From the NCBI RefSeq assembly GCF_018130215.1, contig NZ_JAFCKQ010000002.1, forward strand, positions 372,001-436,000: a DNA stretch of 64,000 bases, in the 5' to 3' direction. The notes beneath the pieces were generated by a model. It was not told where the DNA came from, did no database searches, and was given only the letters and a program-made list of their open reading frames with translations. The translations under genes were made by a program, and so were the position numbers. Position 1 is the stretch's first letter, and each line of letters begins with the position of its first letter. Source of the stretch: Bradyrhizobium jicamae (GTDB lineage Bacteria > Pseudomonadota > Alphaproteobacteria > Rhizobiales > Xanthobacteraceae). Positions 42,982 through 52,408 of the stretch are shown here, piece by piece.

Positions 42982-44672
42982 TGGACCGGTTCAACCTCGG
43001 CAGCCATTCGCGAAAGATCTCGACGGCGTCACCCGACGCGCAGCGCTGGTTCGACGCTGGCTTGAACTGGTGCTTCGCCTTCAACAAGTCGGAGGGCGTC
43101 AAGTGCTTCAGGAAGGCCCTCGAGTTCGATCCCGATTGCGTCATGGCGCATTGGGGCATCGCCTATGGCAGTGGACCCTTTTACAATCTGACCTGGCGCG
43201 ACCTCGGAGAACCGGAAGCGGTCGCCGCCACCGGTACGACGTTCGCCCATATCCAGAAAGCTCGCGAGCTCGCGCATGGCGCAACCGAGCTTGAAAATGG
43301 CCTCGTTGAAGCACAGGCCTGCCGCATCCAGAGGCCGCACCCGGTGGTGCCCGAGGAGTATGATCGCTGGGACGATGCCTATGCGGCGGAGATGCGCAGG
43401 ATCCACCGGCGACATTCCGATGACGGCGATGTCGCAGCATTGTTCGTGGAGGCGTTGATTACGCGCACCCCGCGACGCCTGTGGGATGTCCGAACCGGCT
43501 CACCCGCGCCGAACTCGGACGTCATGGAAGCACTTGATGTTTGCGAGCGTTGCATCGAACAGGCCGTGCGGGCAGGCGCTCCAAGGCATCCGGCGCTTCT
43601 GCACCTGCATATCCACATCCTTGAAATGTCGAATGAACCGGAGCGGGCGATGGCCTCGGCAGGGGCGCTCGGCTCGCTATGCCCAGACGCCGGACATCTC
43701 AATCACATGCCGGCGCATGTCTACATGCTCGTCGGGGACTATGAGCGGGCCAGGCTGACCAGCGAGAAGGCGATCGCGGCCAACGACAAATTCCTGGCCT
43801 ATGCGGGACCGTTGACACCGTACACGACGGGATGTGCGCACGATCTCCTCCTCATGATGCACGCCTGCATGTTCATGGGCAGGTACGGTGATGCGATCGC
43901 AACGGCGGACAAGCTTCGCGGCATGATCACAAGGGAGGTTTTGAGTGTTGCAGGCCGTCCGAAGTTTTCGACGAGCCTCGAGGGGTATCATTCGATGAGA
44001 ATGCACGTGCTGGTGCGGTTCGGGCGCTGGCAAGACATCATCGACGAACCGCCGCCCGACGACCCCGACCTCTATCCCGTTTCGACGGCCATGCATCACT
44101 ACGGGAAGGCGGTTGCTCATGCGACGCTGAAACGATTTCCGGAGGCAGAGGCCGAACGTCGTTCCTTCCATCAGTCTCTTGCACGCATTCCGCCGCACCG
44201 GAAGGTCTTCAACAACAGTGCGCTGAGCATCCTGGGGGTCGCCGAGAAGATGCTGGACGGCGAGTTGAATTATCACCAGGGAAACTATGAGCTGGCCTTC
44301 GCAAATCTTCGCGAGGCCGTCGATCGGGACGATAACCTGGAGTATGTCGAGCCCTGGGCGTGGATGCATCCGCCCCGGCACGCGCTTGCGGCCCTGTTGG
44401 CCGAGCAATGCAATTTCGCGGAAGCCGAGCAAATCTATCGGGACGATTTGGGCTTGAGCGGGAAAATTCAACGTTGCGCGCAACACCCCGATAATATTTG
44501 GGCGCTTCGTGGCCTGGCCGAATGCCTCGAATACCGCAACGAGACGATCGAACTGGCGTCGATCTCGGCGAAATTGCAGGTCGCGACGGCGCTGGCAGAC
44601 ATCCCGATCGATTCATCCTGCATGTGCCGAACCACTGTCAGACCCCTCGGGACGAACCATTGCTGCCATTGA
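42981..44672 (+). CDS. Tetratricopeptide-repeat protein of unknown function
   Basis: A 563-residue, soluble, largely helical protein with TPR-like repeats: FAFNKSEGVKCFRKALEFDP near residue 35, then HLHIHILEMSNEPERAM, GHLNHMPAHVYMLVGDYERA, and late NYHQGNYELAFANLREAV. His/Met-rich stretches (HLNHMPAHVYM) are unusual for a pure scaffold. It starts at the ATG inside the ubiX stop (TGATG), so it belongs to the operon. Similar proteins occur in Bradyrhizobium with no assigned role as far as I recall. A scaffold for the pathway enzymes or a metal-binding enzyme are both open. Confidence 0.8.
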   Translation: MDRFNLGSHSRKISTASPDAQRWFDAGLNWCFAFNKSEGVKCFRKALEFDPDCVMAHWGIAYGSGPFYNLTWRDLGEPEAVAATGTTFAHIQKARELAHGATELENGLVEAQACRIQRPHPVVPEEYDRWDDAYAAEMRRIHRRHSDDGDVAALFVEALITRTPRRLWDVRTGSPAPNSDVMEALDVCERCIEQAVRAGAPRHPALLHLHIHILEMSNEPERAMASAGALGSLCPDAGHLNHMPAHVYMLVGDYERARLTSEKAIAANDKFLAYAGPLTPYTTGCAHDLLLMMHACMFMGRYGDAIATADKLRGMITREVLSVAGRPKFSTSLEGYHSMRMHVLVRFGRWQDIIDEPPPDDPDLYPVSTAMHHYGKAVAHATLKRFPEAEAERRSFHQSLARIPPHRKVFNNSALSILGVAEKMLDGELNYHQGNYELAFANLREAVDRDDNLEYVEPWAWMHPPRHALAALLAEQCNFAEAEQIYRDDLGLSGKIQRCAQHPDNIWALRGLAECLEYRNETIELASISAKLQVATALADIPIDSSCMCRTTVRPLGTNHCCH

Positions 44673-44729
44673 GGCATCCGCCTTCGCAACATGCCGTTGC
44701 GTCCAACAGTGCGGCCTGCGCTATGGGGG

Positions 44730-46259
44730 TCAAGACAGGATTGCAGGCAACTGAACCGCTGCGCCGGCCGCAACCGTGCCGTTGCGCACCAGCGCGATCG
44801 CTTGCTGCAGGTCCGGGTAGAAGTGTCTGTCGTCATCGAGATGGGCGATGTCCTTGCGCACCACCGCGCGCACCCGTTCGAGAGCCGGGCTGGAGGTGAG
44901 TGGTGCATGGAAATCGCACCCTTGGGCGGCTGCCAGCAACTCTATCCCGATCACCGCGACCGCGTTCTCTACCATCGGCAGAAGACGCCGGGCGCCGTGT
45001 GCGGCCATCGAGACATGATCCTCCTGATTGGCAGACGTGGGGATCGAATCGACGCTTGCCGGATAGGCGCGCTGCTTGTTCTCCGATACGAGCGCCGCCG
45101 CCGTCACCTGCGGAACCATGAAGCCGGAATTGAGTCCTGGCTTAGGGGTCAGGAATGCGGGCATCCCCGACAGAGCGGGATCGATCAGCATGGCGAGACG
45201 CCGCTCGGCGAGGGAGCCGATCTCGCAGATCGCCAATGCGATCATGTCGGCGGCAAATGCCACAGGCTCGCCGTGGAAGTTGCCTCCGGAAAGTGCTTCG
45301 CCATCGTCGAAGATCACCGGGTTGTCGGTGACGGCATTGGCTTCAGTTGCGATTGTGAAGGCGGCCTGCCGAAGCAGGTCCAGGACCGCGCCCATCACCT
45401 GGGGCTGGCAGCGCAGGCAATACGGATCCTGGACGCGTTCGTCACCAACAAGATGGGATGCACGGATCGCCGATCCCGCCATGAGCGCGCGCAGCGCGTC
45501 GGCCGTCTCGATCTGGCCGCGGTGTCCGCGCAGCATATGGATGCGCCGGTCGAAAGGTGTGTCTGAACCCCTGGCGGCATCGGTGGAAAGCGCGCCGGTG
45601 ACGAGCGCACCATGGAACAGGTTTTCAGCCTCTACCAGCGCGGCAAGCGTGATGGCGGTCGAGAATTGCGTTCCGTTCAGCAATGCCAGCCCTTCTTTCG
45701 GACCGAACGTCAGCGGCGTGAGCCCGGCGTTGGCAAGTGCGGTCGCGGCCGGGACTCGTACCCCCGCGACAAAGATTTCACCAACGCCGATCATTGCCGC
45801 GGCCAGGTGTGACAAAGGTGCAAGGTCACCAGAGGCACCTACCGAGCCCTGCGAAGGGATCATTGGGGTCAACCCGCTCGCGAGAAGCGCCTCGAGCATC
45901 ACCAGGGTCGCCGGCCTTACTCCGGATGCGCCCTGGGCAAGGCTGGCGAGCTTGAGAGCCATCAGCAGGCGGGTTGTTTCGATCGAAATGGGATCGCCGA
46001 CACCCGCTGCATGTGAAAGCACGAGATTCCGCTGCAGCTGTTCCAGGTCATCGACGTCGATCTGTACCCGCGCAAGCTTTCCGAACCCCGTGTTGATCCC
46101 GTAAACGGGCGCACCTCTTGCGACGATGGCCTCCACCGCGGCGGCGCTGCGCTCGACGACAGGCAGACAGGCAGGATCGAGGCGAACGCCGGCTCCCCGA
46201 TAAATGCTCCGCCATTCGGGGAGGGTGACTTGTCCAGGCCGCAGGCGGATGTCGTGCAA
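44730..46259 (-). CDS. hutH: Histidine ammonia-lyase
   Basis: A 509-residue enzyme that deaminates histidine to trans-urocanate. The MIO-forming Ala-Ser-Gly in [14 protein letters not shown] falls at residues 142-144 if the TTG at 46259 is used, the same numbering as Pseudomonas HutH. That TTG has GGAG 7 nt upstream, whereas the ATG at 46319 has no ribosome binding site. Other hallmarks are [27 protein letters not shown] and [10 protein letters not shown]. It is convergent with the TPR gene and 21 kb from the other hut genes; its 5' region shows no TGTCTATACA site. Confidence 0.94.
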   Translation of the reverse strand: MHDIRLRPGQVTLPEWRSIYRGAGVRLDPACLPVVERSAAAVEAIVARGAPVYGINTGFGKLARVQIDVDDLEQLQRNLVLSHAAGVGDPISIETTRLLMALKLASLAQGASGVRPATLVMLEALLASGLTPMIPSQGSVGASGDLAPLSHLAAAMIGVGEIFVAGVRVPAATALANAGLTPLTFGPKEGLALLNGTQFSTAITLAALVEAENLFHGALVTGALSTDAARGSDTPFDRRIHMLRGHRGQIETADALRALMAGSAIRASHLVGDERVQDPYCLRCQPQVMGAVLDLLRQAAFTIATEANAVTDNPVIFDDGEALSGGNFHGEPVAFAADMIALAICEIGSLAERRLAMLIDPALSGMPAFLTPKPGLNSGFMVPQVTAAALVSENKQRAYPASVDSIPTSANQEDHVSMAAHGARRLLPMVENAVAVIGIELLAAAQGCDFHAPLTSSPALERVRAVVRKDIAHLDDDRHFYPDLQQAIALVRNGTVAAGAAVQLPAILS

Positions 46260-46538
46260 TTTGTGACTCCATGCGGGCGTCGCGGCGCCATGCTTCTCCT
46301 CGAAGCGACCCGAGCGCATTGGTACCGTAAACTAACGCGTACGAAGGGCGGTCAGAGCCAAGCATCGCGGAGAGCAGCATGACGTGCCGGCAGCCCAGTC
46401 CCGCCTCGCCGGCAAGGGAACCGAGGAGCCGCCAATCAAGCGCGGTTCACTTTTACAGGATAGCGCATCAACGTGGCCTTCGGAAGTCGCTGATGATCCG
46501 CGAGGCCATTCGAAGAACTTCGAGCTCAGTCCGAAGGT

Positions 46539-48857
46539 TCAGGCGCCGTGAATTCGCCGCGAGCGTTCCTCGAAGACGGCAGCCTCGCTCTCCGGCAGCC
46601 GCTCCAATCGAACCGTCACGTGCTTGTGGTACGGTGTCGCCGCGATCGGATCGCAATTGCCGCTGTCGGTCAGGGCATTGACGCGGGGACCGTTGCTGAG
46701 CCGTTCGCCGTCGCGGGTCGGATAGCTCTGGCCGTAGCCATGCGGCAGCGCGAGCTGGCCCTGGCGCAGGCTGTCATCTGTCTTGCAACGGACCACGACC
46801 CTGCCGCCGGCCGGCGACCGCACGGCGATCCAATCGCCGTCGCTCGCCCCGAGTTCCTTGAGGTCGCGCGTACTGATCAGAAGTGCTCCATCGGGATCTT
46901 CACGCCGCCAGGCCGGATCGCGGAAGATCTGATTGGCGTTGAACATGCGCCGCTGGCCGGCGGCGAGCACGAAGGGATAATCGTTGGGCGTCCGTGTCGC
47001 CGCGGGATCGAGTCTGCCGAGCCATTCGAGCAGCGGTGTAATGGCAAGATGCACCTTGCGGTCGGGATGGCTGACCAGCGACCACACGTCCTCGTAGCTG
47101 TGCTCGGTGATGGCAGCGCCGCTGCGCGTGCCGACGATGGCATCGAACAATGCGCCGCCAAGATCGGCATCCGCCACGCTGCCATCAGGCCCGAGTGCGC
47201 GCCGCACCGCATCGGGCGAGCGCCTGGCGCAGGCCTGCGCCGCCTGCCAGAGGGGCGCCGCGGCAGCGGTTCCGTCGGGCAGGGTTGCCCCCAGCGTATG
47301 ATAGAGCACAAGCGCGCCGACCGCGGAGCTCTGCGGATTGGCGCCCATGAAGGCGCGAAGTGCCTGCGCGAACGCGGGCCGTGAATGGAAGGCGGCTTCG
47401 CGGAGCGGCGCCAATGCGTTGTCGCCGGGCAGGAGCCCGAGCGCGCGGGCGAGCCGCGTATAGATTTCCGGCTCGGGCAGAGTGCCTTGCAGCGACGGCA
47501 CTACGCCTGCGCGGACATGGAAGAAGTTCTTCGGGAATTCGAAATTGAACAGCGTGAATTCGGTCTTCTCGTACTGCGAAGAGGCCGGCAGCACGTAATG
47601 GGCGAGCCGGGCCGTCTCGGTCATGGCCACATCGACGACGACACAGAGGTCGAGCGCGGCAAGCGCCTTTTCCACTTCCGCGGTATTGGCGGCGGTGTTG
47701 GCCGGGTTCGAGCTGTCGATCCAGACCGCACGCAGGCGGTCAGGGTGATCGTTCAGCACCGCCTGCGGCAAGATGTTGGGTGGGAGCAACCCGCCGATCA
47801 CTTCCGTACCGGTGGCCGAAAACTGCTGGTTCGGCGAGTTGCCCCAAAGCGGCATCAGCCAGCTATGAAGCTGGTTTGTGCCTGGCCTGCCGAAGCTGCC
47901 GGTCAGCATGATCAGCAGCTTTTCGAGATAGGAATTGAGGGTGGAGTTGACGCCCTGCTGAATGCCGAGTTCGACGCGGACCGTCATCGCCCTGGCCTCA
48001 GAGATCATGTCGGCGCATCGCTCGATCTGTTCGAGCGAAATGTCCGCCGCCGCGGCCCATTGCGCGACGGGAATGCGCAGCAGAGCCTCCGTCACTTCGG
48101 ACAGCCCCATGGTGCGTTCCGTCAGAAAGTCATGATCCAGCGCATCACGGCGCACGAGAGTGGCGAGGATCGCACCCAGCAGGAAGGCATCCGCACCGGG
48201 CCGCACGGCGAGATGCAGGTCGGCCATCTCGGCGGTCTCGGTACGGCGCGGATCGATCACGATCAGCTTGCGGGCAGGGTCCTTCCTGATCTGGTTCAGA
48301 TGGTCGCGCGCATTGGGGAAGCCGTGAGCGATCCAGGGATTGGCGCCGATCACGAAGAGGAGGTCGCAGTGATGCACGTCCTCTGCCGTGTGGCAGGTCT
48401 GGCTGCCGAACAGATGGCCGTTGACCCAGAAGTCGCCGGTCTTCTCCTGTGACAGCGCGTTGAACACGTGGCGCGAGCCGAGTGCCCGCAGGAAGCCGGT
48501 CGCATAGGCGCCGCCGGCATGATTGCCCTGACCGCCGCCACCATAAAGGGCGATACTCTTGCCGCCGTGGCGGTCGACGACATCCCGCAGCCGCGCGGCG
48601 ATCTCGGCAATCGCAGTATCCCAGTCGATGGCGTCAAAGCCGCCATCAGGGCGCCGCCGCAATGGTGTGGTCAACCGGTCGCGATGATGAGCATAGAAGG
48701 GAATCCGTGCCGCCTTGTTGCAGAGATAGCCCCGCGATTTTGGATTGTCGCGGTCGCCGCGCACCTTGACGATGCGATCCTCCTCGACGAGGACCTCGAC
48801 CCCGCAATTGACGTAGCAGATGTTGCAAGCGGTTTTCTTCCATCCTGCGTTCGACAT
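46539..48857 (-). CDS. Molybdopterin oxidoreductase (formate dehydrogenase/DMSO reductase family)
   Basis: A 772-residue Mo-bisMGD enzyme. The N-terminal [4Fe-4S] motif is C11-x2-C14-x3-C18-x27-C46 (CNICYVNCGVEV, then YLCNKA). Further family motifs are GDFWVNGHLFGSQTCH, VIGANPWIAHGFPNA, LIVIDPRRTETAEMADLHL and the C-terminal cofactor domain with GDWIAVRSPAGG and LPHGYGQSYP. It has no Tat signal, so it is cytoplasmic. No partner subunits, quinone or NADH modules are adjacent, so the electron partner and substrate are unknown. It lies upstream-adjacent to hutH on the same strand, 280 bp away. Confidence 0.9.
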   Translation of the reverse strand: MSNAGWKKTACNICYVNCGVEVLVEEDRIVKVRGDRDNPKSRGYLCNKAARIPFYAHHRDRLTTPLRRRPDGGFDAIDWDTAIAEIAARLRDVVDRHGGKSIALYGGGGQGNHAGGAYATGFLRALGSRHVFNALSQEKTGDFWVNGHLFGSQTCHTAEDVHHCDLLFVIGANPWIAHGFPNARDHLNQIRKDPARKLIVIDPRRTETAEMADLHLAVRPGADAFLLGAILATLVRRDALDHDFLTERTMGLSEVTEALLRIPVAQWAAAADISLEQIERCADMISEARAMTVRVELGIQQGVNSTLNSYLEKLLIMLTGSFGRPGTNQLHSWLMPLWGNSPNQQFSATGTEVIGGLLPPNILPQAVLNDHPDRLRAVWIDSSNPANTAANTAEVEKALAALDLCVVVDVAMTETARLAHYVLPASSQYEKTEFTLFNFEFPKNFFHVRAGVVPSLQGTLPEPEIYTRLARALGLLPGDNALAPLREAAFHSRPAFAQALRAFMGANPQSSAVGALVLYHTLGATLPDGTAAAAPLWQAAQACARRSPDAVRRALGPDGSVADADLGGALFDAIVGTRSGAAITEHSYEDVWSLVSHPDRKVHLAITPLLEWLGRLDPAATRTPNDYPFVLAAGQRRMFNANQIFRDPAWRREDPDGALLISTRDLKELGASDGDWIAVRSPAGGRVVVRCKTDDSLRQGQLALPHGYGQSYPTRDGERLSNGPRVNALTDSGNCDPIAATPYHKHVTVRLERLPESEAAVFEERSRRIHGA

Positions 48858-49170
48858 CGCACCTTCCTCCCGGACCGGATGGCGATGATATTATATGATA
48901 AGCATAATAAAACAACTCGGAACCGGCCCTGGGGATGTTGAGCGCCTGCGCGCATGTCATCGATCCCGACAGGGGCATTCTTCGGGCCGACGCGGTCGGC
49001 CTCGGGACGCACGACGGCTGTATCCCACTGTTATGAGGCAAGTTCCGCTTCTGGCTGCCCGATGCGGGCGATGGCGATACTCTGTCCGCTGTTCAACGCG
49101 ATTGCGAAATTGTAATCAGGTCGGGATTCGCAGAGATATCTGCATTCTCAAAAACGACGATGGATATTTC
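48858..49170. other. Intergenic region between divergent oxidoreductase and Mfd paralogue
   Basis: About 313 bp. It contains an unusually AT-rich patch for this genome (GATATTATATGATAAGCATAATA, around 48889-48911), probably promoter sequence. No gene, RNA or clear operator is seen. The frame of the Mfd paralogue stays open through it, but the translated sequence there is not conserved-looking. Confidence 0.5.
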
Positions 49171-52100
49171 GTGGGAACGAAAAAGAAAGCCCGTGCCGCC
49201 ACTGGCTCGACAAAGAAAAGCAGGGGGGGAGCCCGATCTGCCGTCTCCACGTCCTCACCCCTCGGCATGTTGGCGCTTCATCTTCTCGAACAATGGAGGA
49301 AGTCGGGACGCGACGGCATCGCCTTCCTTGCCGAGGATGAGAACAGGGCGGAGCGGCTTGGGAGCGTCCTTCACTCGCTCGCTTCTTCGGTTGACGTGCT
49401 GGTCTTTCCCAGACTGAACACGTTGCCGTTCGATGGATTGGAGCCATCCCGGGAGATTGCCGGCAGACGGTCTTCGGTGCTGCGGCGTCTCGCCAGGGCA
49501 AAGAGGCCCGCCTTGCTGGTTTCGACGGCGGAGGCGATCATGGATCGGCTGCCCGTGCCCGCGAGTTGGGGGCGCATCGGCATAAATCTGAAGGTCGGCG
49601 CGACATACGCCGAGCGGGATATTCAGAGCCGGCTGGAGGCCGCGGGATACGATCTGGACGAAGAGGCGGAATACCCGGGCACGGCTCTCTTTCACGGCAA
49701 GACCTTTGAGATTTTTCCTGCCGGTGCGCTTGGTCCGTACCGGATCGAGCATTCCGGTGACGCGATCCGCAGAATCGTCGCCGTCGATCCGAATGAGCAT
49801 GACGTCATCTCCGAAGTCAAAGAGCTGCTGATCGACCCGATGTCCGAGCAACTCGCCTTGGGCGGCAAGCGGGGAAGTCGGGCGGCTTTGCCGGACTATT
49901 GCGGTCGCGCGCAATGGATCGCGGACGCTGGAGTTCCGGACCATGCCGGCAACTGGCTAAGGACGATCGAGGAAGCGGCCGGTCGCAGGGACCCGGAACG
50001 GGAGTATCTGGGCCGAGGAGACTGGCGAAGACTGACAAGGCGCATGAGCGTGCTGCCCAGGAAGGCAGCGTACACGGCTACGCCGGACTTCTCGAAGGAA
50101 CCGTCGCCGAGGAGGACCCTTCGCGCATTCGTCGCCGACACGCAGCGCGCCGGATCGCGGCTGCTCTTCGTCGCGGCGGTGGAGGACGACTTGCGCGCGA
50201 TGGAACGCTTGAGCGGGCTGAAGACAGAGCGCTACGCCGACTTCGATGAGGCGACGGGAGCGCGAGATCGCGGGGGCGCTCTGTTGGCCGATTTCGACGC
50301 CGGCTTTGTTGTCTCCGGTCGGAAACCCGTTGTGGTCGTTACGGCCTCCGATGTGCTCGGCAGCAGAGCTCATCACCCCCAGCCGATGGCTCGGGCCTGG
50401 ACCGCGGCATTCGACCACCCGGATGTTCCGGAACAGGGGGCAGTGGTCATCCATCTCCAGCGTGGATTGGCTTTGCTGGACGGTTTGCAGACCCTCGACG
50501 TGGCCAAAGGGGCAGTCCGCGAGATGATCAGGCTCAAGTTTGCGGGTGACGATGCCGTTCTCGTTCCGCCTGCCGACCTCGCCCTCATCTGGCCTTATGC
50601 TGCGGAGCCCGGGAAGCTCACCCTGGACAAGGCGGACGGAAGCAGCTGGTGGGGTCGACGAGGGGAGGCGGAGCGGGAAATCCAGACCGCCGCCAAAGAG
50701 CTTGCCAGGCATATTGCGCAGCGCCGTCGCCGCCGTGCCCCCAAGCTGGTCGCTCCGGGGCCGGCCTACGAAAGGTTCGTCGCGCGATTTCCGTATTTCG
50801 CAACGGTCGACCAGGCGCGCGCGGTCCGTGACGTCCTGGATGATCTCGGGGCCGGCCATCCCATGGATCGGGTCGTCTGTGGTGACGTTGGCTTTGGCAA
50901 GACGGAGGTCGCCTTGCGGGCAGCCGCGGCGGTCGCGCTGTCCGGCAAGCAGGTCGCCATCGCGGTGCCGACGACCGTTTTGGCAAGGCAGCATGTCGCG
51001 AATTTTGCCAAGCGGTTTGGTTCGCTCGGAATCGAAGTGGGAAGCCTGTCGCGGGTTGCATCGGCTGCGCAGGCGAGGGAAGTCAAGGAGGGGCTGCGGC
51101 GGGGAAAACTCAAGGTCGTCATCGGCACGCAGGCTCTGGCATCGAACGATGTCAAGTTCGCCGACCTTGGGCTCGTCATTGTCGACGAGGAGCAGCACTT
51201 CGGCGCAGCCGAGAAGGCGAAACTCTCGGCTCTGGCCAAGGGTGTCCACACGCTTTGGATGAGTGCCACGCCGATACCGCGAACCTTGGCGGCGGGTCTT
51301 GCAGGCTTCAGGGATCTCAGCCTCATCGCGACACCGCCGGTTCATCGGCTTCCGGTCGTGACCAAGGTCGCGCCGCTGTCAGACGGCGCAATCATCGCGG
51401 CATTGCTGCGCGAGCAGAGGCGTCACGGGCAGAGCTTTCTGATCTGCCCGCGCATTCAGGATCTGGACCCGATGTTGGCGCGGGTTCAGGCGGCGGCTCC
51501 GGATCTCCGCATCGTCTGCCTTCACGGCAGATTGCCGGCAGACGAGATCGACGACCGAATGATGACCTTCGTCGAAGGCGAGGCGGACGTCCTCCTGGCC
51601 ACCAACATCGTGGAGAGTGGACTCGACATCCCCCGGGCGAACACCATCGTGGTGTGCTGGCCGGAAAAATTCGGCCTGGCGCAACTTCATCAGCTGAGAG
51701 GCCGTGTCGGGCGAGGCGGAATACGAGCCTTCGCGTATCTCCTGACCGAAGCGAAGTCGGAGCATTCCGAAAGGCGCCTGGCTGTTTTGGAGGAGTTCAG
51801 CAGACCGGGCGCGGGCTTCGCGATCAGCGAGCGGGATCTCGATCTCAGAGGTGCAGGAGACCTCTTCTCGGAGCGGCAGTCGGGCCATGTGCAGGTTTTC
51901 GGACCGGTGCTTTACAGCCACCTGCTGAAGCTGGCTTCAGAGAAGACGACCGACGGGGCCGCCGATCTGTGGGTGCCAGACCTGAATCTGCCGGTCGCGG
52001 ACAAGCTGCCCACGGATTACGTGCAGTCGCTTGCGGTTCGGCTGGAGTTGTATGGCCGTGTCGCGAGATGTCGCAGCGAGGACGACCTCGAGGAATTGGA

Positions 52101-52371
52101 GGACGAAACCGCGCGGCGTTTCGGCAGGCCGCCGCCGGCGGCGCGCGATTTCTTCGCTGCGGCGCGGCTCAGGTTCGATTGCAAGCGGCGAGGCATCATC
52201 AGGCTCGACGTTGGGCCGGAGGCTGTTGCGGCGACATTCTTGCCGGGCCGGCTGCGCAAGTTCAAATCGAGATCGGTCGAGCGCGACGGCGATCGCGTGC
52301 TCTACGCCGACAAGGGAAGCGAGAAGACATTCGAGCGGGTCCAGGGGTTCCTGGAGATTTTGGACGGGTAG
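49171..52371 (+). CDS. Mfd paralogue (transcription-repair-coupling-factor-like helicase)
   Basis: A ~1066-residue Mfd-like protein. The UvrB-homology part runs over the first 300 residues (LVFPRLNTLPFDGLEPS, ALFHGKTFEIFPAG). A diverged RNA-polymerase-interaction-like segment follows (GAVVIHLQRGLALLDGLQ and VLVPPADLALIWPY). The RecG-like motor has GDVGFGKTEVAL, VIVDEEQHFG, MSATPIPRTL and QLRGRVGRGG, and a C-terminal domain follows. The RID lacks the usual VVHxxHGIGRY wording, so coupling to RNA polymerase may be altered. The start is GTG 49171 (then GTKKKARAATG); ATG 49267 is possible. It is probably a second copy beside a housekeeping mfd elsewhere. Confidence 0.88.
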   Translation: MGTKKKARAATGSTKKSRGGARSAVSTSSPLGMLALHLLEQWRKSGRDGIAFLAEDENRAERLGSVLHSLASSVDVLVFPRLNTLPFDGLEPSREIAGRRSSVLRRLARAKRPALLVSTAEAIMDRLPVPASWGRIGINLKVGATYAERDIQSRLEAAGYDLDEEAEYPGTALFHGKTFEIFPAGALGPYRIEHSGDAIRRIVAVDPNEHDVISEVKELLIDPMSEQLALGGKRGSRAALPDYCGRAQWIADAGVPDHAGNWLRTIEEAAGRRDPEREYLGRGDWRRLTRRMSVLPRKAAYTATPDFSKEPSPRRTLRAFVADTQRAGSRLLFVAAVEDDLRAMERLSGLKTERYADFDEATGARDRGGALLADFDAGFVVSGRKPVVVVTASDVLGSRAHHPQPMARAWTAAFDHPDVPEQGAVVIHLQRGLALLDGLQTLDVAKGAVREMIRLKFAGDDAVLVPPADLALIWPYAAEPGKLTLDKADGSSWWGRRGEAEREIQTAAKELARHIAQRRRRRAPKLVAPGPAYERFVARFPYFATVDQARAVRDVLDDLGAGHPMDRVVCGDVGFGKTEVALRAAAAVALSGKQVAIAVPTTVLARQHVANFAKRFGSLGIEVGSLSRVASAAQAREVKEGLRRGKLKVVIGTQALASNDVKFADLGLVIVDEEQHFGAAEKAKLSALAKGVHTLWMSATPIPRTLAAGLAGFRDLSLIATPPVHRLPVVTKVAPLSDGAIIAALLREQRRHGQSFLICPRIQDLDPMLARVQAAAPDLRIVCLHGRLPADEIDDRMMTFVEGEADVLLATNIVESGLDIPRANTIVVCWPEKFGLAQLHQLRGRVGRGGIRAFAYLLTEAKSEHSERRLAVLEEFSRPGAGFAISERDLDLRGAGDLFSERQSGHVQVFGPVLYSHLLKLASEKTTDGAADLWVPDLNLPVADKLPTDYVQSLAVRLELYGRVARCRSEDDLEELEDETARRFGRPPPAARDFFAAARLRFDCKRRGIIRLDVGPEAVAATFLPGRLRKFKSRSVERDGDRVLYADKGSEKTFERVQGFLEILDG

Positions 52372-52408
52372 AGCCGGGCCGGCGGCTTCGGGTGCCGCGG
52401 CCGATCCC

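Noticed and set aside
44730..46259. This lyase as an ergothionase
   Set aside because: It has the full MIO triad at 142-144 and all histidase hallmarks; as I recall, ergothionase lacks the MIO.
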